NCBI GenBank assembly: GCA_024449915.1
Contig: JAMZAV010003153.1
Span: 1-64,000, forward strand
DNA length: 64,000 nucleotides
Source of the DNA: Sweltsa coloradensis
Taxonomy: Eukaryota; Arthropoda; Insecta; Plecoptera; Chloroperlidae
Reading direction: 5' to 3'
This document shows, piece by piece, positions 12,401 to 27,586 of the stretch. The notes beneath the pieces were generated by a model. That model was not told where the DNA came from. It worked only from the letters and a program-made list of their open reading frames with translations, and ran no database searches. The number at the start of each line of letters is the position of its first letter. Within the stretch, counting starts at the first letter, position 1. The translations under genes and the position numbers were made by a program.

Positions 12401-15400
12401 CAGCTCCCTTGTTCATGACAACGAGTCATTGAACAATGTATAACGCTTCCACTATTTGCGTTCTTCTTTGCGAGATGCTGCATTGTCTGCAATTAATGGG
12501 TTTCAAATTTCAAGCGCTATTTATCCTCTTGCCTACGACGCGCTAGTGTCGCGCTATCAGAACAAGCGCGTATTGGCCGCTATGTATATTCAACAGGTAC
12601 ACGATTTCACTCCATTGGAATCAAGCAGTCATGCTAAGTTACAGCAGTTCTTGCAAGTTCATCGTAATTCCGTGAACGCTCTCAAGGCTTTGAAGATTCC
12701 TGATTTAGCTGATTTTCTCCTTCTGTCACTTACTTTGTCAAACTTGGACGCACAAACCCGAAAGAACTTCGAGGCTAAGCATTCTGCGTTTTCTACTCCG
12801 ACTTATTAGCATCTTATCACGTTCTTGAACGAATCTTCAAGGACGCTTGAGTTGTGGATCAACCGGGTTCGACCCCAGTTAAGGCGCAGTCTACGGCGCA
12901 GTCATCGAGAAAAGTCAACTCATTGCTCGTTGCAAACGCCAGCTCACATCACTCCAGTGAACATAAGCCTGCTTCAGGCTCGTCAAGCCGGAAAGCTCAA
13001 AGCCGTCCATCACCCACTTGCCTATTATGCGAGAATTCTCACATCTTGTATAAGTGTCAAACGTTTCTCAAGCAATCGCTGCCTGACAAGTACGCTACTC
13101 TCGGGCGATTACGTTGCTGTTTCAATTGCTTGGGACTTCATTCACAATCCGAATGTCAATCTGAACGTTTATGCTGGAGGTGTCACAGCACTCAGCACCA
13201 CTCGTTGTTGCATCCGATGAAAGCACCAACTCCGACTATCAACCATCCTGATAACAGCTCTACTCAGACCACAGGCACGATCGCAGCTCGTACTTTTTTC
13301 CTGTCGTATGGAGGCAACCCCGTCCGCTCAGCGTGTCGCCCTGTTGGGTACCGTGAGAGCTTTAATTCGGGATGCTGCGGGACAACATCACCCTATTCGT
13401 GCCGTCATAGATTCTGGGTCTCAAGTCTCAGCTATAACTCTTTCTCTCGTTCAAGGTCTCGGATTAAAGGTAGAACCTAGCCCTATTCAACTGTCTGGCA
13501 TAGGGCAAGCGGCTACCAATATTCATGGCAATGTGCTCTGTGACATTGCTTCTCGGTTGAATCCAATCCGTCATCTCTGCGTTCTGGCACTCGTTCTGTC
13601 TGCCATTTCAGATCGCCTTCCTACTACCTCCGTCCCTATCGAGGTGTTCGAGCGCTATCGTGGGCTCTCGTTGGCCGATGATAGGTTTCATCTTCCAGAC
13701 AAGATCGACTTCCTGATAGGAGCGGACCTGTATCCGGATATTCTTAGTAGGACCAGCGATGTAGTCATCGGAGGCCAACCCTCCGCTCTCAACACCCTGT
13801 TCGGATGGGTTATCTTAAGTTCGATTCCGGCATCAGGATTCTAGTCTCAGGGCCCATGCTCCCTTTTCGCATGTTCAGCTCCATCGTTGGATCGTTCTCT
13901 TCGCATGTTCTGGGAAACTGAGGAGGTTTCGCATCCCTCTCAGAAAAACCCAGATAATCAGCTGTGTGAAGACCAGTTCGTGGCCTCACACACTCGAGAG
14001 GATGCGGGGCGTTACTCTGTTGGGCTCCCATTCAAGCCTCACTGCGTGCCTCTTGGCTTCAATCGCAATGTTGCCTTCTCAAGTTTTCTCAGTCTGGAAC
14101 GTCGCCTCAAGCGCGTTCCTGAGAATGACGTTGCTTATCACAAGTTCATGCGGGAGTACGCGGATCTTCAGCACATGCAGCTTTCTGTCACGTCATCGGA
14201 TTACGTGATTCCACACCATTGCGTGCACAAGGCTTCAAGTTCGTCAACGAAGCATCGAGTCGTGTTCAACACCTCGGCTGCGGACGCGCATGGTGCTTCT
14301 CTTAATCAGCAGCTGTTAATCGGTCCCAAGCTTCAGCGAGATCTCCCAAGTACCCTGATCAACTTCAGGACTTATCCCATCGCTATCTGTGCTGACATCC
14401 GCCAAATGTACAGGTAGATTCGTATTCTACCAGCTGATCGAGTCCATCAGCACATCTTCTGGCGCCCGAATCCTGACTCGGCTGTCTTGGAGTACGAGCT
14501 CAATACTGTCACCTACGGGTTAGCTCCATCAGCTTTTCTTACTCAACGAGTTTTACGCCAGTTAGTGCAATACGACGGGGCGCCCTTCCCTCTAGCCTCT
14601 TGTGCGATTACGTTTCACACGTACATCGATGACATCGTCTCAGGCGCTGAGGACCTCGCTCAGGCTCTCGCTCTTCAAGAAGAGCTCACGCTGTTACTTT
14701 CCAGTGGAGGCTTCGAGCCTCATAAATGGGCCAGCAATCTCCCTGCTGCCCTTGCGACCCTTCCCGAGGACCATCTGGAAACACCACTTGCGTTCTCCCC
14801 TGAAGAGCAGGGAATCAAGATCTTGGGCTTATTGTGGGACCCCCACACTGACGACTTCTCATTCCGTGCTCAGCCTTTCGAAGGCAATTTGAAAAAGCGC
14901 TCAGCACTCTCCTTCAACGCCAGGATATTTGATCCGTTAGGATTTCTCTCGCCATTTGTCTCCTTCATGAAAATCTTTCTCCAGAGATTGTGGATGTCTC
15001 AATCTCAGTGGGACGACCCACTTTCAGACGAGCTCTCAAACACTTGGCACTCCGCCGTCGCCGACGTAGCTCAACTCGACAAGTTTCGTGTTCCACGTCA
15101 CTTCCCCTCACTGCACGGCGTCCTCCGGAGAGTTGGGTTTTGCGACGCTTCAGAGAAAGGCTACGCCGCCGTCTTGTGCCTCCACATGACGTCGGGTTCC
15201 ACCTTTCACGTTAGCCTTCTCCGAGCCCATAGCAAAGTTGCTCCAGTCAAGACGTTGACCATTCCAAAGCTCGAGCTGTCGGCGGCTCTGCTGCTTGCCC
15301 GTCTTCTCCAAGCTACCTTGCCTGCACTCAACTCTCTTAACCAGGACTCCATCATGCTTTACTCGGACTCAACTATCGTTCTCGCATGGCTGGCTACACC

Positions 15401-18400
15401 TCCTCATCGGCTGAGAACGTTCTTAGCAAATCGAGTCGTAGAAATCCTAGAGAACTCCTCACCGTCCGATTGGGCTTACGTTCCGTCCGCTGAGAACCCA
15501 GCTGACTGTGCGTCCCGTGGTTTGACGGCATCTGAAATGCTGCTGCCCCTTTGTGGCAGTTGGGACCGCCCTTTCTTCAATCATCTGCAGTTTCTTGGCC
15601 CCGATCAACGCCTACCTCCGTTAGTGTTGCGTTGCCTGAGATGAAACCGCCTGCAGAACTGATCGTAAAGGCCGACGTTGTCGTCGACCCATTGTTACTT
15701 GACTTCATGAAGTTCTCCACTCTACTCCGTTCACAGCAAATGTTTGGCTACGTCATCCGATTCACGCGGATCCTGCTGGCTAAACGTTCTCAGTTCCTGT
15801 ATCCCAAGGGCCCTCTGCGCACTGAAGAGTTGCAGTCTTCTCTTGACATGCTTGTCAAGCTTTCTCAACGTCAGTTTTTCGCCAGTGAGTTGCGCCAGCT
15901 TGAGCAAAATGGTAGCGTCACCTCGAAGTTGGCCTCTCTCAAGCCATTCCTCGATTCATCAGGTTTTCTCAGGGTGGGCGGGAGACTGAGACACTCCTTT
16001 CTTCCTGTTGACGCCCGTCATCCTCGTTTGCTATCAAAGCAAGACCACCTGTGCGCTCTTGATTCGCACCCTGAAGAAAGCTGCTCTTATCAAACCCCAG
16101 GATATTTTCTTGTCGGTTCCGCTCTTCTAGCTCCTCCTGAGCCGGTCGAAGTCGAACACTCTTCGCGTCTTTCACGTTGGCGACGTGTGTGCCAGTTACA
16201 TCAGTCCTTGTGGACACAGTGGCACACTGAATACCTCCAGACTCAAATGCAACGTAAAAAGTGGCTGTGCGGTAGTCCCAACTTGCAAGTCGGCAATGTA
16301 GTCTATTTTCGAGACTCTTCTTCCAGCCCATTGTCGTGGCCCATAGGTCGCATCACTGACCTTATGCCCGGATAGGATGGTGTCGTGCGTGTCGTGTCAG
16401 TGCGCACGACCCACGGCAGTTTCATTCGCCCGGTCAATCGACTTGTGGTTCTACCCCATGCTTAGTTAGCTTGGGGAACTTCGTATTGTTTTACTTTTCG
16501 TTTTCTTTGAGTTTTGTTTCGTTTTCTTGTCGAAGTGACTTTAAAATGTGCATTTTGGTGGGCGGTATTGTTCGCGCCAGTATTAGCCCACTCTTGTTTC
16601 ACGTAGTATTAAGTTTTCACTCCCCTCGTACCCCTCTTGCTTATCTTATCTCTGATTTTAAACCTGACCTAGACAGGTCGTTGGCTCGCCTCTGTTGCAA
16701 TCGAACATCCATAGAGTACAGACGTTCCTACTGTTGCCTGTTCTAGGCAAGCGTATTTTTCGGTGCATATTTCCTAACTGTTGCCTCGAGTGCAATAATT
16801 ATGCTTAGCGGTCACTCTGTGACACTTACTTAACTCACACAGTTCACAGTGCTTTATAAGTGATATTTAATTTTCTATTTTCGTGTGCATTACGTTTGTT
16901 GTTGTATCATCATTTACTACGTTCATCACTATCGATCCTCCTTCGATCTATCATCTCACTAGGTTAGCCTATCATTTTCCCTCTTCATCACCTACATCGA
17001 CACCTTGCTCAAACGGCAAGTTCACCGTCTCCTCAAGCCAACTGTCTCGAAGCCAAGGTAAGCTCGATTGTGATCTGTTTACTTAATTTTCCCCTCGTCT
17101 TTATTGGCATCATCGTCTTGGTGCCAACACCCCAATGGATAAAGTTTGAGAAGCCAAAATAACAAGGCTTAAATAATTTGATCTTCATTTTAGTTGACAT
17201 TTGAGGTGCATACGAATGGTGGTGGAAACAATAAATAGGATTGATTGATTGATTGGAGATTGCTTAACGTCTCATATTTATTTTATTTAAATAGGTATCT
17301 TTGTGTTATTAATTTATAACTGTGATGCTCAAACCTTCTAATCATCAATGATTGAGATTTTATTTTGAATCATTGTCATGGGCGCCGGGAGGGGGGGGCA
17401 AGGGGGGGCACTTGCCCCCCCTGGATTTCAGGAAAAATAAATTTTAACTAGTGATATGCGTTTATTACATATAAATTAATGTTTTTGTGAAACGGAAATT
17501 CAATTGAAAATTAATATTATTAATAATAATAATAATAATATATATTTTAATGATCTGATCGGGAGCAGAGTGTTGCTAGTTTGTTTGTTTTTAGTTCTTA
17601 GTAATGTATTGAAATTTCGCATTTTCCTTTTTGGGTCTAGTCAATCACGCCCGTTTTCCATTTATTTTATGTTATGTGATATTATGTGTATGATTTATTG
17701 AAATAAATAACAATACTGTAACAAGATATCGTTTCTATGATTTGTAGGCTAGTAAATTATTAGTCGATGTAGACCTCTAAGAACGTGTTTATGTTTTATA
17801 TTTTTATTCCACATTGCATTGCAACTGGAGAGAACTTACAAGTTGCAGTTTATGTAAGAAAAGAAAATGTGATCAAAACAGTCACATTCATTATAATTTT
17901 ATGCAATTAAAATAAAGCCTTTATTTTTGAAACGTGTGTCTCATTTTCAACTCATAACCCATTTTAGTAACCGTATAAAAGTTGAGACACAATGTTTTTT
18001 TGTTTACTTTCTAGTATCTACTGCACAAAAATTACATAATTTCGGTATCGTATTCAGCCCACTACTTTTTTCTAAAACCCACCAAATGCATTCTAAAAAC
18101 CTGATTTTCAAAAATTTCGCCTGCGGCGCTATTGTTGGCCCCCCCAAACCCCCCGTGCTTGCCCAACTAAACTACAAATTGTGATTGTTGCCCCCCCCTG
18201 CTAAAATTCCTGCCGGCGCCCATGATCATTGTAATAAAATAATTTCTTCTACTTGAATGCTTACATCCATACCGTGTACGTTCTAAACAAATTATTGATA
18301 TACCATACAAAAATGCAAAAACTCACAAAAAAGGGGCCAAGACAATTATTTTGTTTAAAATAATAAACATATGTATTAATAATATTATAATTAATTAACA

Positions 18401-20760
18401 CAATCAACTGGCCGGGACATTTCGCCGCGTCGAATCTGCTTTTATTGCGTTTGACGTTTCAGTCTGGGCTATCCTTTAGAAAACAAGAAATAAAATTTAA
18501 AACTTACAAAAATATAAGCAAAGACAAGGCTTCCCATTAAAAACAAAATAACAACAACAAAACAAACAGTTGCCATGATTGTTGTTGTTATTTTGTTTTT
18601 CTATGGGAATCCTTGTCTTGGCTTATATTTTTGTAAGTTTTCAATTTTATTTCTTGTTTTCTGAGGATTGCCCACACAGTTGGGCTGAAACGTCAAACGC
18701 AATAAATGCAGATTCGATGCAACGAAATGTCCCGACCAGTTAATTGTGTTAATTATTTACCGGGCCAAGAAAGCATTAAATTTAATATATTATAATAATT
18801 AAAATAATAATTATTGGATGAGCGTAGCAAGCGAAGCGAAGACTTCAATTTCACTGACCCCCCAAAAAATTTAGCTCGGGTGTTTTTTTTTTTTTTTTGT
18901 CTGTTTGTTTGCACGATTCCGGGCAAATGGCATCAGCGATCTTAATGAAAATTGAAGGGGACCTTCGAAATCTCTGAACTTAGACGTGCCACGTTTTTGG
19001 GTACAATCAAATAAATATTTCTCATGAATATCGTACTTTTACGATTTTTTTCGATATTTAGTGCGATATTTTCGCGACATTTGGTTCGATTCTGACCAAA
19101 CGGGTAGGGCTACAACGTTCATATTTCACATGGACATTGAGATTATGGTGATATAGTACCTTTTGAAAGAAAAAGTTGAAAAAGTTAGCCAGAAACCATA
19201 GAAATAAAGGTTTGAATATGTGTTTTTCGATTTTTGGTACGATATTTTCGTCACATTTGGGTCGATTCTGACCAAACAGGTGGGGCTACAACGTTCATAT
19301 TTCACATGGACATTATGATTATGGTGATGAAGTACCTTTTGAAAGAAAAAGTTGAAAAAGTTTGCCAGAATCCATAGAAATAATTTTTTTAATATGATTT
19401 TTTGAGGTTTATTATGACAATTTAACAAGTAACAATAGAAACTTGACAACAATCACCTACAATACATTCACAAAGCACTTGCAAAGGAAAAGTGGTCCCA
19501 CGCAAACTAAAAACTTGCGCTCATCCATCAACGCGGCGGGACTTTAGCGTTTTCCTAGTTATTATTGATTCATAGCTGTTGTCGAAAAAGTTTGCCCCGA
19601 CTGGGGTTCGAACCCAGAACCTCCGGCTTAACGTGCCATAGCTCTACCAATTAAGCTACCGGGACCACAGAACAAAACTATAGTAAACTGCTATTTGTTG
19701 TGACTGTTTTATTATTATTTATTTTATTATTACTAGGAAACGCTCAGTTGGACGCGTTGATAAGCGAGTACGTGCTATAGCTAGACCCACATTGCACATT
19801 TTTTTAAATTTAAAAATTTACGACGTTCGCGTTTCCAGTATTATTTATTATTGCCAAGGTATTTGGGTAAACCCGTGTTTAAATCTTTACTTTAAAATCC
19901 ACCGCCATCTAGAGGACCTTGACTCCTTGAGAAAACTATTTAAACTCTTTGTTGACAAATAATAGACTGCTTCCTCGAAAGTATTTTGATAACTTCTAGG
20001 TGGCAGTGCATTAGAAACTTCGCGCGTCTTTTCGTTGCCATGGCAACGTTACTTTTTTTATAATGTAATTTCCATCTACACTACTTACGGATCAAAATAA
20101 AATTAACATATTCGTGACCGGACGGACATTCTAAATGATTTGGCTATCTCAGATTTTTTCGCCGTTGAGTTTGAAAAAAACTTTCGATTAACTTTAATGT
20201 AACTTTTTAACTTTTTGAACGATTTTGTCACAAAACTAATGGCATTCAATCGGGGAACAAAAGCTTGCGGATGGTGAAAATTTCAACTCGATACGAGCCT
20301 CCGTTTGACCGCTATCATGAGCCAAAAAGCTGCATGACTTCCGTTGCCATGGTAACCGTTCTTTGTTTTTAATGTAATTTCCATCTACACTACTTATCGG
20401 ATCAAAATAAAATAAACATATTCGTGACCGGACGGACATTCTAAATGATTTGGCCATCTCAGATTTTGTCGCCGTGAAGTTTGAAAAAAAAACTTTCGGT
20501 TAACTTTAATGTAACTTTTTAATTTTTTTGCCGATTTTGCCACAAAACTTATGGCATTCAATCTAGTACGAAGCTTGCGGATGGTGAAAATTTCAACTCG
20601 ATCCGAGCCTCCGTTCGAACGTTATCGCGAGACAAACAAACAAAAAAAAAACAAACAAACAAACAAACAAACAAACAAAAAAAAAAAAAAAAGTGACTAA
20701 TTTTTCCGGCAGAGTCAAATGGAAACGCTCGCTTCGCTCGCTTAATTATTATTATTATTA

Positions 20761-20816
<56 letters not shown>

Positions 20817-21269
20817 TTATTGGATGTATTTCATACAAACTCGGTCAAAACCGGAGCTAACATGTTGTACGGACTTACGTCAAGTACTTCCATGTGTATC
20901 TATATTTCATACCTATATTATTACTTTGTCTTAACTCTAACTAAAATAAATCATTTATAATATAGTTTGTAGATGATGTTTTCTTTCTGCTGTGTACGGT
21001 CGTGGCCGATTTCTCGTCGCCATCCTAGCATTTGCTCTTCGGACTATGGGAAACCACGAAAACCATGTCAGGATGGAAGCTGTCTCGGAATCTCGAAGTA
21101 TCATTCTTAGTTTAGAAATTTACGAACTATTCTACACGTGTTGAGTATTACTGCCTCGATGCCTCGATGCCTCGATGCCTCGATGTAAACATTGGGTGGA
21201 AGATCTAGTTGTTTAATGCTTTCATGTAGCTTCTTGGGTATGATGCCATTAGCCGATATCACGTATGGG

Positions 21270-21368
<99 letters not shown>

Positions 21369-22432
21369 TTTATTTTCATTATTATTATTATTATTATTAT
21401 TACACCTCAAAACAGAGATTGTCTCCGTGAGGTCAGGGTGATCACTCATTCCAATGAATGTTTGCATAATCAAGTAGATCCACTTACGTGTGCATGCAGT
21501 GATTTTCTCGATAATGTTGACTCGCATATTTATTTGGGATAAGTGATTGATAAACATTTCAGCTGGGTACCTCATATTGACTCGATCTGTAAGCGCCTAC
21601 GAGCCTGCCTCCGACAGTGTTTTTTTCTTAAATACGTTTTACCGTTTTCAGTGTTGCGAAATGTATATATCGCTCTTGCAGAATCTATTATTTCTTATGG
21701 TTTACTTGCGTGGGGGTATTCCACTGACTGCCACTTAAATAAAATTCGAGTACTACAAAATAAGCTGTTACGCCAAATAAGACCACGTAATTGTCAAACT
21801 CTGTCGACTCGGGAGACATACCTCTTTTGCAATCTTCTTCCTGTTGACTGCTTTTTCACTTACCAACTTTTAATAAAATATTACTTTAAAAATGATTATA
21901 GAATTCTTGTGCAGAGAAACAAATGGACACGTAGTCAGGTTAAACAAAAATTTGAAGTTCCTAGAAGTAATAATAAATACGGTCAGAGGCGCCTTGAGTG
22001 TTATGTCCCCGAGTCTTTCAATGACTTGCCTGATCAGTTATTACATTTTACAAAAATTTCCGAGGTCAAGCAAGAAATAAAAATACATTTGTTGTCAAAA
22101 TTGAGTGCTCTTGTCTAAATCTGTTCTGCTCTTGCCTTGTTTCGTACTCATCACTTAGCTTTATTTATGTTGTGTTTAAATAACGTAAAAAGCCTTGACG
22201 TGGGGTTGTGTTTTATTTCATTGTTAGTTACTAGTTAATCTACTTCAATTTGTTTACTTAATGTTTATGATTTGTTAATGTTTTTTTTCATGTTTCCTTC
22301 CTCTATGGTTGTTTTTGTTTAGATTATGTGATTTTGTTTATTCCACAGATGAGCCCGCATAATGGGCTTTGTGGGTTTCTTTGAGATGTATTAATGATAT
22401 TCTGTTTTGTGACAATAAATTGAGTAGAGTTG

Positions 22433-22486
<54 letters not shown>

Positions 22487-24313
22487 TTTATTCACCTGTT
22501 TCCACATCTCGGTACAAACCGGTACAAGTAAATGCAATGTATTGCGGACTTTGTCAAGCAATACATGTGCCTATAATAATACCAAAACATTCATATTCAA
22601 AACTTATCTAAAATCTATACAGTATTCAACATAACATTCAAATCAAAAACTAATCTTAATCTTTACAAAATATACAACATAAAATGGTTTTATAAAACAT
22701 TGTCATTGAGGAATTTTCGGACTATATGGCATGTACAAATTATAACCGCTTTCTGCATTTTGATGAATAAATTCTTGTTAATGTCCAGTTGGTGTAAACT
22801 ATCGTGTAGGTTGTGTGGTATAACTGCCGTGGCTGACACAATAATTGGTATTGTAGTGACTTGATCTTGTTTCCACATTTTCTTTATTTCTTGTCCTAAG
22901 TCAAAGTAGCGGCTAACTTTTCTGTCCCACGTTGTTTCAATATTTTGACTTAGTGGAATTGCTACATAAATATATAATGTTTGCCTTTTTGATTTATCCG
23001 TTAAAATGATATCAGGCCTATTATGTTGTATCGTCTATCTGTAATAACAGCCCGATCATAATAAAGTTTCCAATCACAATTTTCTAATACTTTTTCAGGT
23101 TGGTACTTGTAGTATGATACCGGTACGATGTTCTCCAGTAACGGACACTTTTGGGCCAGATGTTGGTGAATTATGTTGGCAACTTGATTATGTCTGTGCA
23201 AATAGTCTGACTGGGCTAGAAGTTTACATCCCGATATTACATGATCTATGGTCTCATTGGTCAAGTGGCACTTTCTACATTTATCATCCAGAATTGTCTT
23301 GTCTTTAATGATGTGCTTCTTGTTATTTCGTGTAGCAATTACTTGATCCTGTATGGCCATGAAAAATCCCTCTGTTTCTCCGAATAAATCGCCTACTTGT
23401 AACCATTTATTAGATGCATCAGTGTCTACATAATCACGATGCAATTCTGTGTGATGTCTCCCATGTAGTATCTTAAGTTTCCACATTTCTTCTTTCATAT
23501 CATCACTTATAAGATTGTCTGCAAAATTGTCATCATGATGCAGATCTAATGGTGAGAGGTTGACATCCGCTTGCACTACAGCTGTATGTAATCGCAAAGT
23601 ATTCCCTTAACAAATTGATTTGCTTAATACGTGCGTTATTTAAATCAGTTATCCCTCTTCCACCACGTAACCTAGACAATGTGGTCCGTTCGACCGCCGC
23701 TCTGGGGTGATGAAGTCGGTATTCTGTTAGAAGAGTTCTTATTTTTCGATTAATTGCTTGCATCTCAGTTTGTGTCCAGGTTAAAATATCGAAAGAATAC
23801 ATTAAAACTGGTACTGCATAAGTATTAATTGCTTTCACTTTATTTTTCCCGTTTAAATTTGATGTCAGTATTTCTTTCACTCTCTTCACAAAAGTATCTT
23901 TAAGCTTGTTCGTCGCTTCCGCTTGAGAATCTGTTCAGCTTGAATGAACCCAAGGTATTTATACACCTCACCTTCTTCCATTCCTTCAATAACTATTTCA
24001 CCCGATAGTTGAACACCATGTGAAGCTTGAACTTTTCCCTTATTGACACATAATATTTTACACTTTTCTAATCCAAATTCCATTTGAATATCTTGGCTAA
24101 ACGAATGTGTGATTTGTAATAGATGATTGAGTTGTGCATCTGTTATCGCATATAGTTTGATATCATCCATGTACATTAAATGAGACAGTACAAATAGTGT
24201 ATTACCACTTACTTTGATTTTGAATCCGTATTTTGATTTATTTAGCAAGTTTGATAATGGATTTAACGCCATGCAGAACCAGAGTGGGCTTAATGAGTCA
24301 CCTTGAAATATTC

Positions 24314-24404
<91 letters not shown>

Positions 24405-27400
24405 AATAAAGTTAATCGATTTGTTTAGATGGATACGAAATGGTGTTTAAGATGAGACCGGATAAAAGAGGCGGCGGAGTCTTAATTTATATAAAATCGT
24501 CTATAAGCTATGTGTTAGTTGAACATAATTTGTTTTACTGTGAAGCTCTTAGCTGTGATCTCACTTTTCCGAATAATGTTACTATTTCACTTTTGGCGAT
24601 ATACAGGCCTCCTGCGCAATCAACGCCTCTAGAAATGAAAATAAACTTTGTCCAAGAACTTGAATCTGTGTTAATTAGTAAATTTAAAAATCCAAATGTT
24701 ATAATTATGGGGGACATGAACATTGATTTACTTGACGAGCGTGATCAATGCGTTCATTCTTATGAGAACTGTTTGGCGAGTTTGGGTTTTTTAAAATGCA
24801 TAAATGGAGTAACGAGAGAAGAAGCAATTCGAGATATGTGGTCAAAAACGTGTATTGATCATATTTTTGCGCGGGGGAAATTTGATTATGCTAAGTCGGC
24901 CATTTTTAGGTGTAAAGTAAGCGATCATTACATGGTCGTGTCATCTTTGGTCTTCAAAAACACCAATATCAGTAATTTAGTAAACAAACCTCATGTTTCA
25001 TTAGATGAGAGGAAAGTGTTTACTGCTTTGAAACGCGTAAATTGGGAAGATTTAATGGAAATTAATGATTGCAATGAGCTCTACGACTCTGTACGGGCTA
25101 CTATACATAACATACATGAGAACTCGTATTTTGTTGCAACCGGTCGCAAGAGGAAACGAGTAAACAAGGAGTGGATGACTGATAACCTTGTTGATATGGT
25201 TCGACATAGAGACAGGTTGTTCCGTAAGTGGAGGAATGCTAGAGTAACTAACCCTTTGAGGCAGACTTATGAAACTGAATATAAACATTACCGCAATGAG
25301 GTAGTGAAGGAAATTTATAAAGTGAAACGTGATTATTATAAAAATAAATTTGAAGTACATAAAGGTGATGCTAAACAAACTTTGCAGATAATTAATGAAG
25401 TAATAGGGAAATCAAAGCGTAACTCAGTTGACATGGTGATTAACAAATACTTACGTAATAAATATAGTGAGGAAGAAGTTGCTAATAGATTTGTTGATAC
25501 CTTTGTTGATGAGATTAATATGATTCAACATAATTGCTCTATTGTAACTTCTAAGCTTGTGCCTCCTTCACCTCAGAGTCAATCTATGTACCCAGGGAAA
25601 GTAAGTGTAGCAACTGTGCTAAAAATTATCCGTAAATTAAATGTAACCAAACAACCTGGAATTGATGGGATTAGAGTGACCGACTTGCAATACACGGCTG
25701 AGGATATTAGTCCCGTAATTGCCAAAATAATAAACCTGTCTTTAGAAAAGGGAGAAATACCTGATTTATTGAAAGTTTCTATTGTAAGACCGGTTTATAA
25801 AAAAGGCAGCCATATGGACTTTAGTAATTACAGGCCCCATATTATCTGTTATTGAAAAAATAATGGAACGTGTAGTAGCTGACGCTCTATGCAACTATTT
25901 AGATAAATTTAAAATTATTACTAATAATCAGTTTGGATTTCAAAAAGGTAAGAGCACAACCGATCTTCTAGTGAAATTTGCAAACTTGGTTAATAACAAA
26001 TTAAATGACAATATGCACATTGCGGCCATGGTTGTGGATTTAAGCAAGGCATTTGATACATTAAATCACGTCAAACTTTTGAAATGTCTTGAGCGAATCG
26101 GTATTCGTGGCCCAGTTTTAAATTGGTTTAAAAATTACTTAACAAATAGGAGAATAAGAGTTAAGGTTGGTGATTTTTTAAGCCACGAACGTGATGTTAT
26201 TTCAGGAGTTCCTCAGAGTGCTATTTTGGGTCCAATTCTATTTCTGGTCTACGTAAATGATTTGGTTAAATGTTTTAAATATTGCTAAAGTATTTATTTA
26301 TGCCGATGACATTTTGATTGTTTCAGTTCATAAAAACTTTGAAATTGCACAGTTGTATTTACAAATAGATTTTATTAACCTACTTAAAGAGATTCATGAT
26401 AGAGATTTAGTAATTAATGCAAATAAAACTAACATAATTCATTTGTGTGCACCTCAAAATAGAGATTGTCTCCGAGAGGTCAGGGTGATCACTCATTCCA
26501 ATGAATGTTTGCATAATCAAGTAGATCCACAGACGTGTGCATGTAGTGATTTACTCGAGAATGTTGACTCGCATAATTATTTGGGATTGGTGATTGATAA
26601 ACATTTCAGCTGGGCACTTCATATTGATTCCATCTGTAAGCGCCTAAGAGCCTGCCTCCGGCAATGTTTTTTTCTTAAATACGTTTTACCATTTTCAGTG
26701 TTGCGTAATGTATATATCGCTCTTGCTGAATCTATTATATCGTATGGTCTACTAGCGTGGGGGTATTCCACTGACTGCCACTTAAATAAAATTCGAGTAC
26801 TACAAAATAAGCTTTTACGCGAAATAAGACCTCGCAATTGTCAAACTCTGTCGACTCGGGAGACATACCTCTTTTGCAACCTTCTGCCAGTTGACGGCCT
26901 TTTCACGTACCAACTGTTAGTAAAATATTACTTTAAAAATGATTATAGAATTCTTGTGCAGAAATACAAATGGACACGTAGTCAGGAAAAACAAAAATTT
27001 GTAGTTCCTAGAAGTAATAATAAATACGGTCAAAGGCGCCTAGAGTGTTTAGTCCCCGAGTCTTTTAATAAATTACCTGAACAATTATTAAACTTAACAA
27101 AATTTCCGAGGTCAAGCAACAAATAAAAAGACATTTGTTGTCTCAATTGAGTGCTCTTACCTAAATCTGTTTTGCTCATACCTTGTTTTCGTAATCATCT
27201 TTTAGCTATATTTCTGTCAGGTTTCTGAAATGCCTATGAAACTTAAAAACCTTGGCGTTGTGTTGTGTTTCATTTTATTTTAAGTAACGGTCATTCTACT
27301 TCGATTTGTTTATTTAATGATTGTGATTTGTTAATGTTTTTTCATAATGATTCCTTCCTCTACGGTTGTTTTTGTTTTAGTTTATTTGATGTTGTTATTC

Positions 27401-27506
27401 CACAGATGAGCCCGCATAATGGGCTTTGTGGGTTTCATTGAGATAAAACAATGTAATTTGTGTTTTGTGAAATAAAATGAATTGAATTATTAAAAAAAAA
27501 AAAAAA

Positions 27507-27586
<80 letters not shown>

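Noticed and set aside
14602..15214. Secondary frames within the BEL pol region
   Set aside because: Ser/Arg-rich shadows of the pol frame 14487-15644.
21107..21575. Poly-Ile and poly-Asn frames over (ATT)n tracts, also at 22369 and 27435
   Set aside because: Trinucleotide microsatellite translated by chance.
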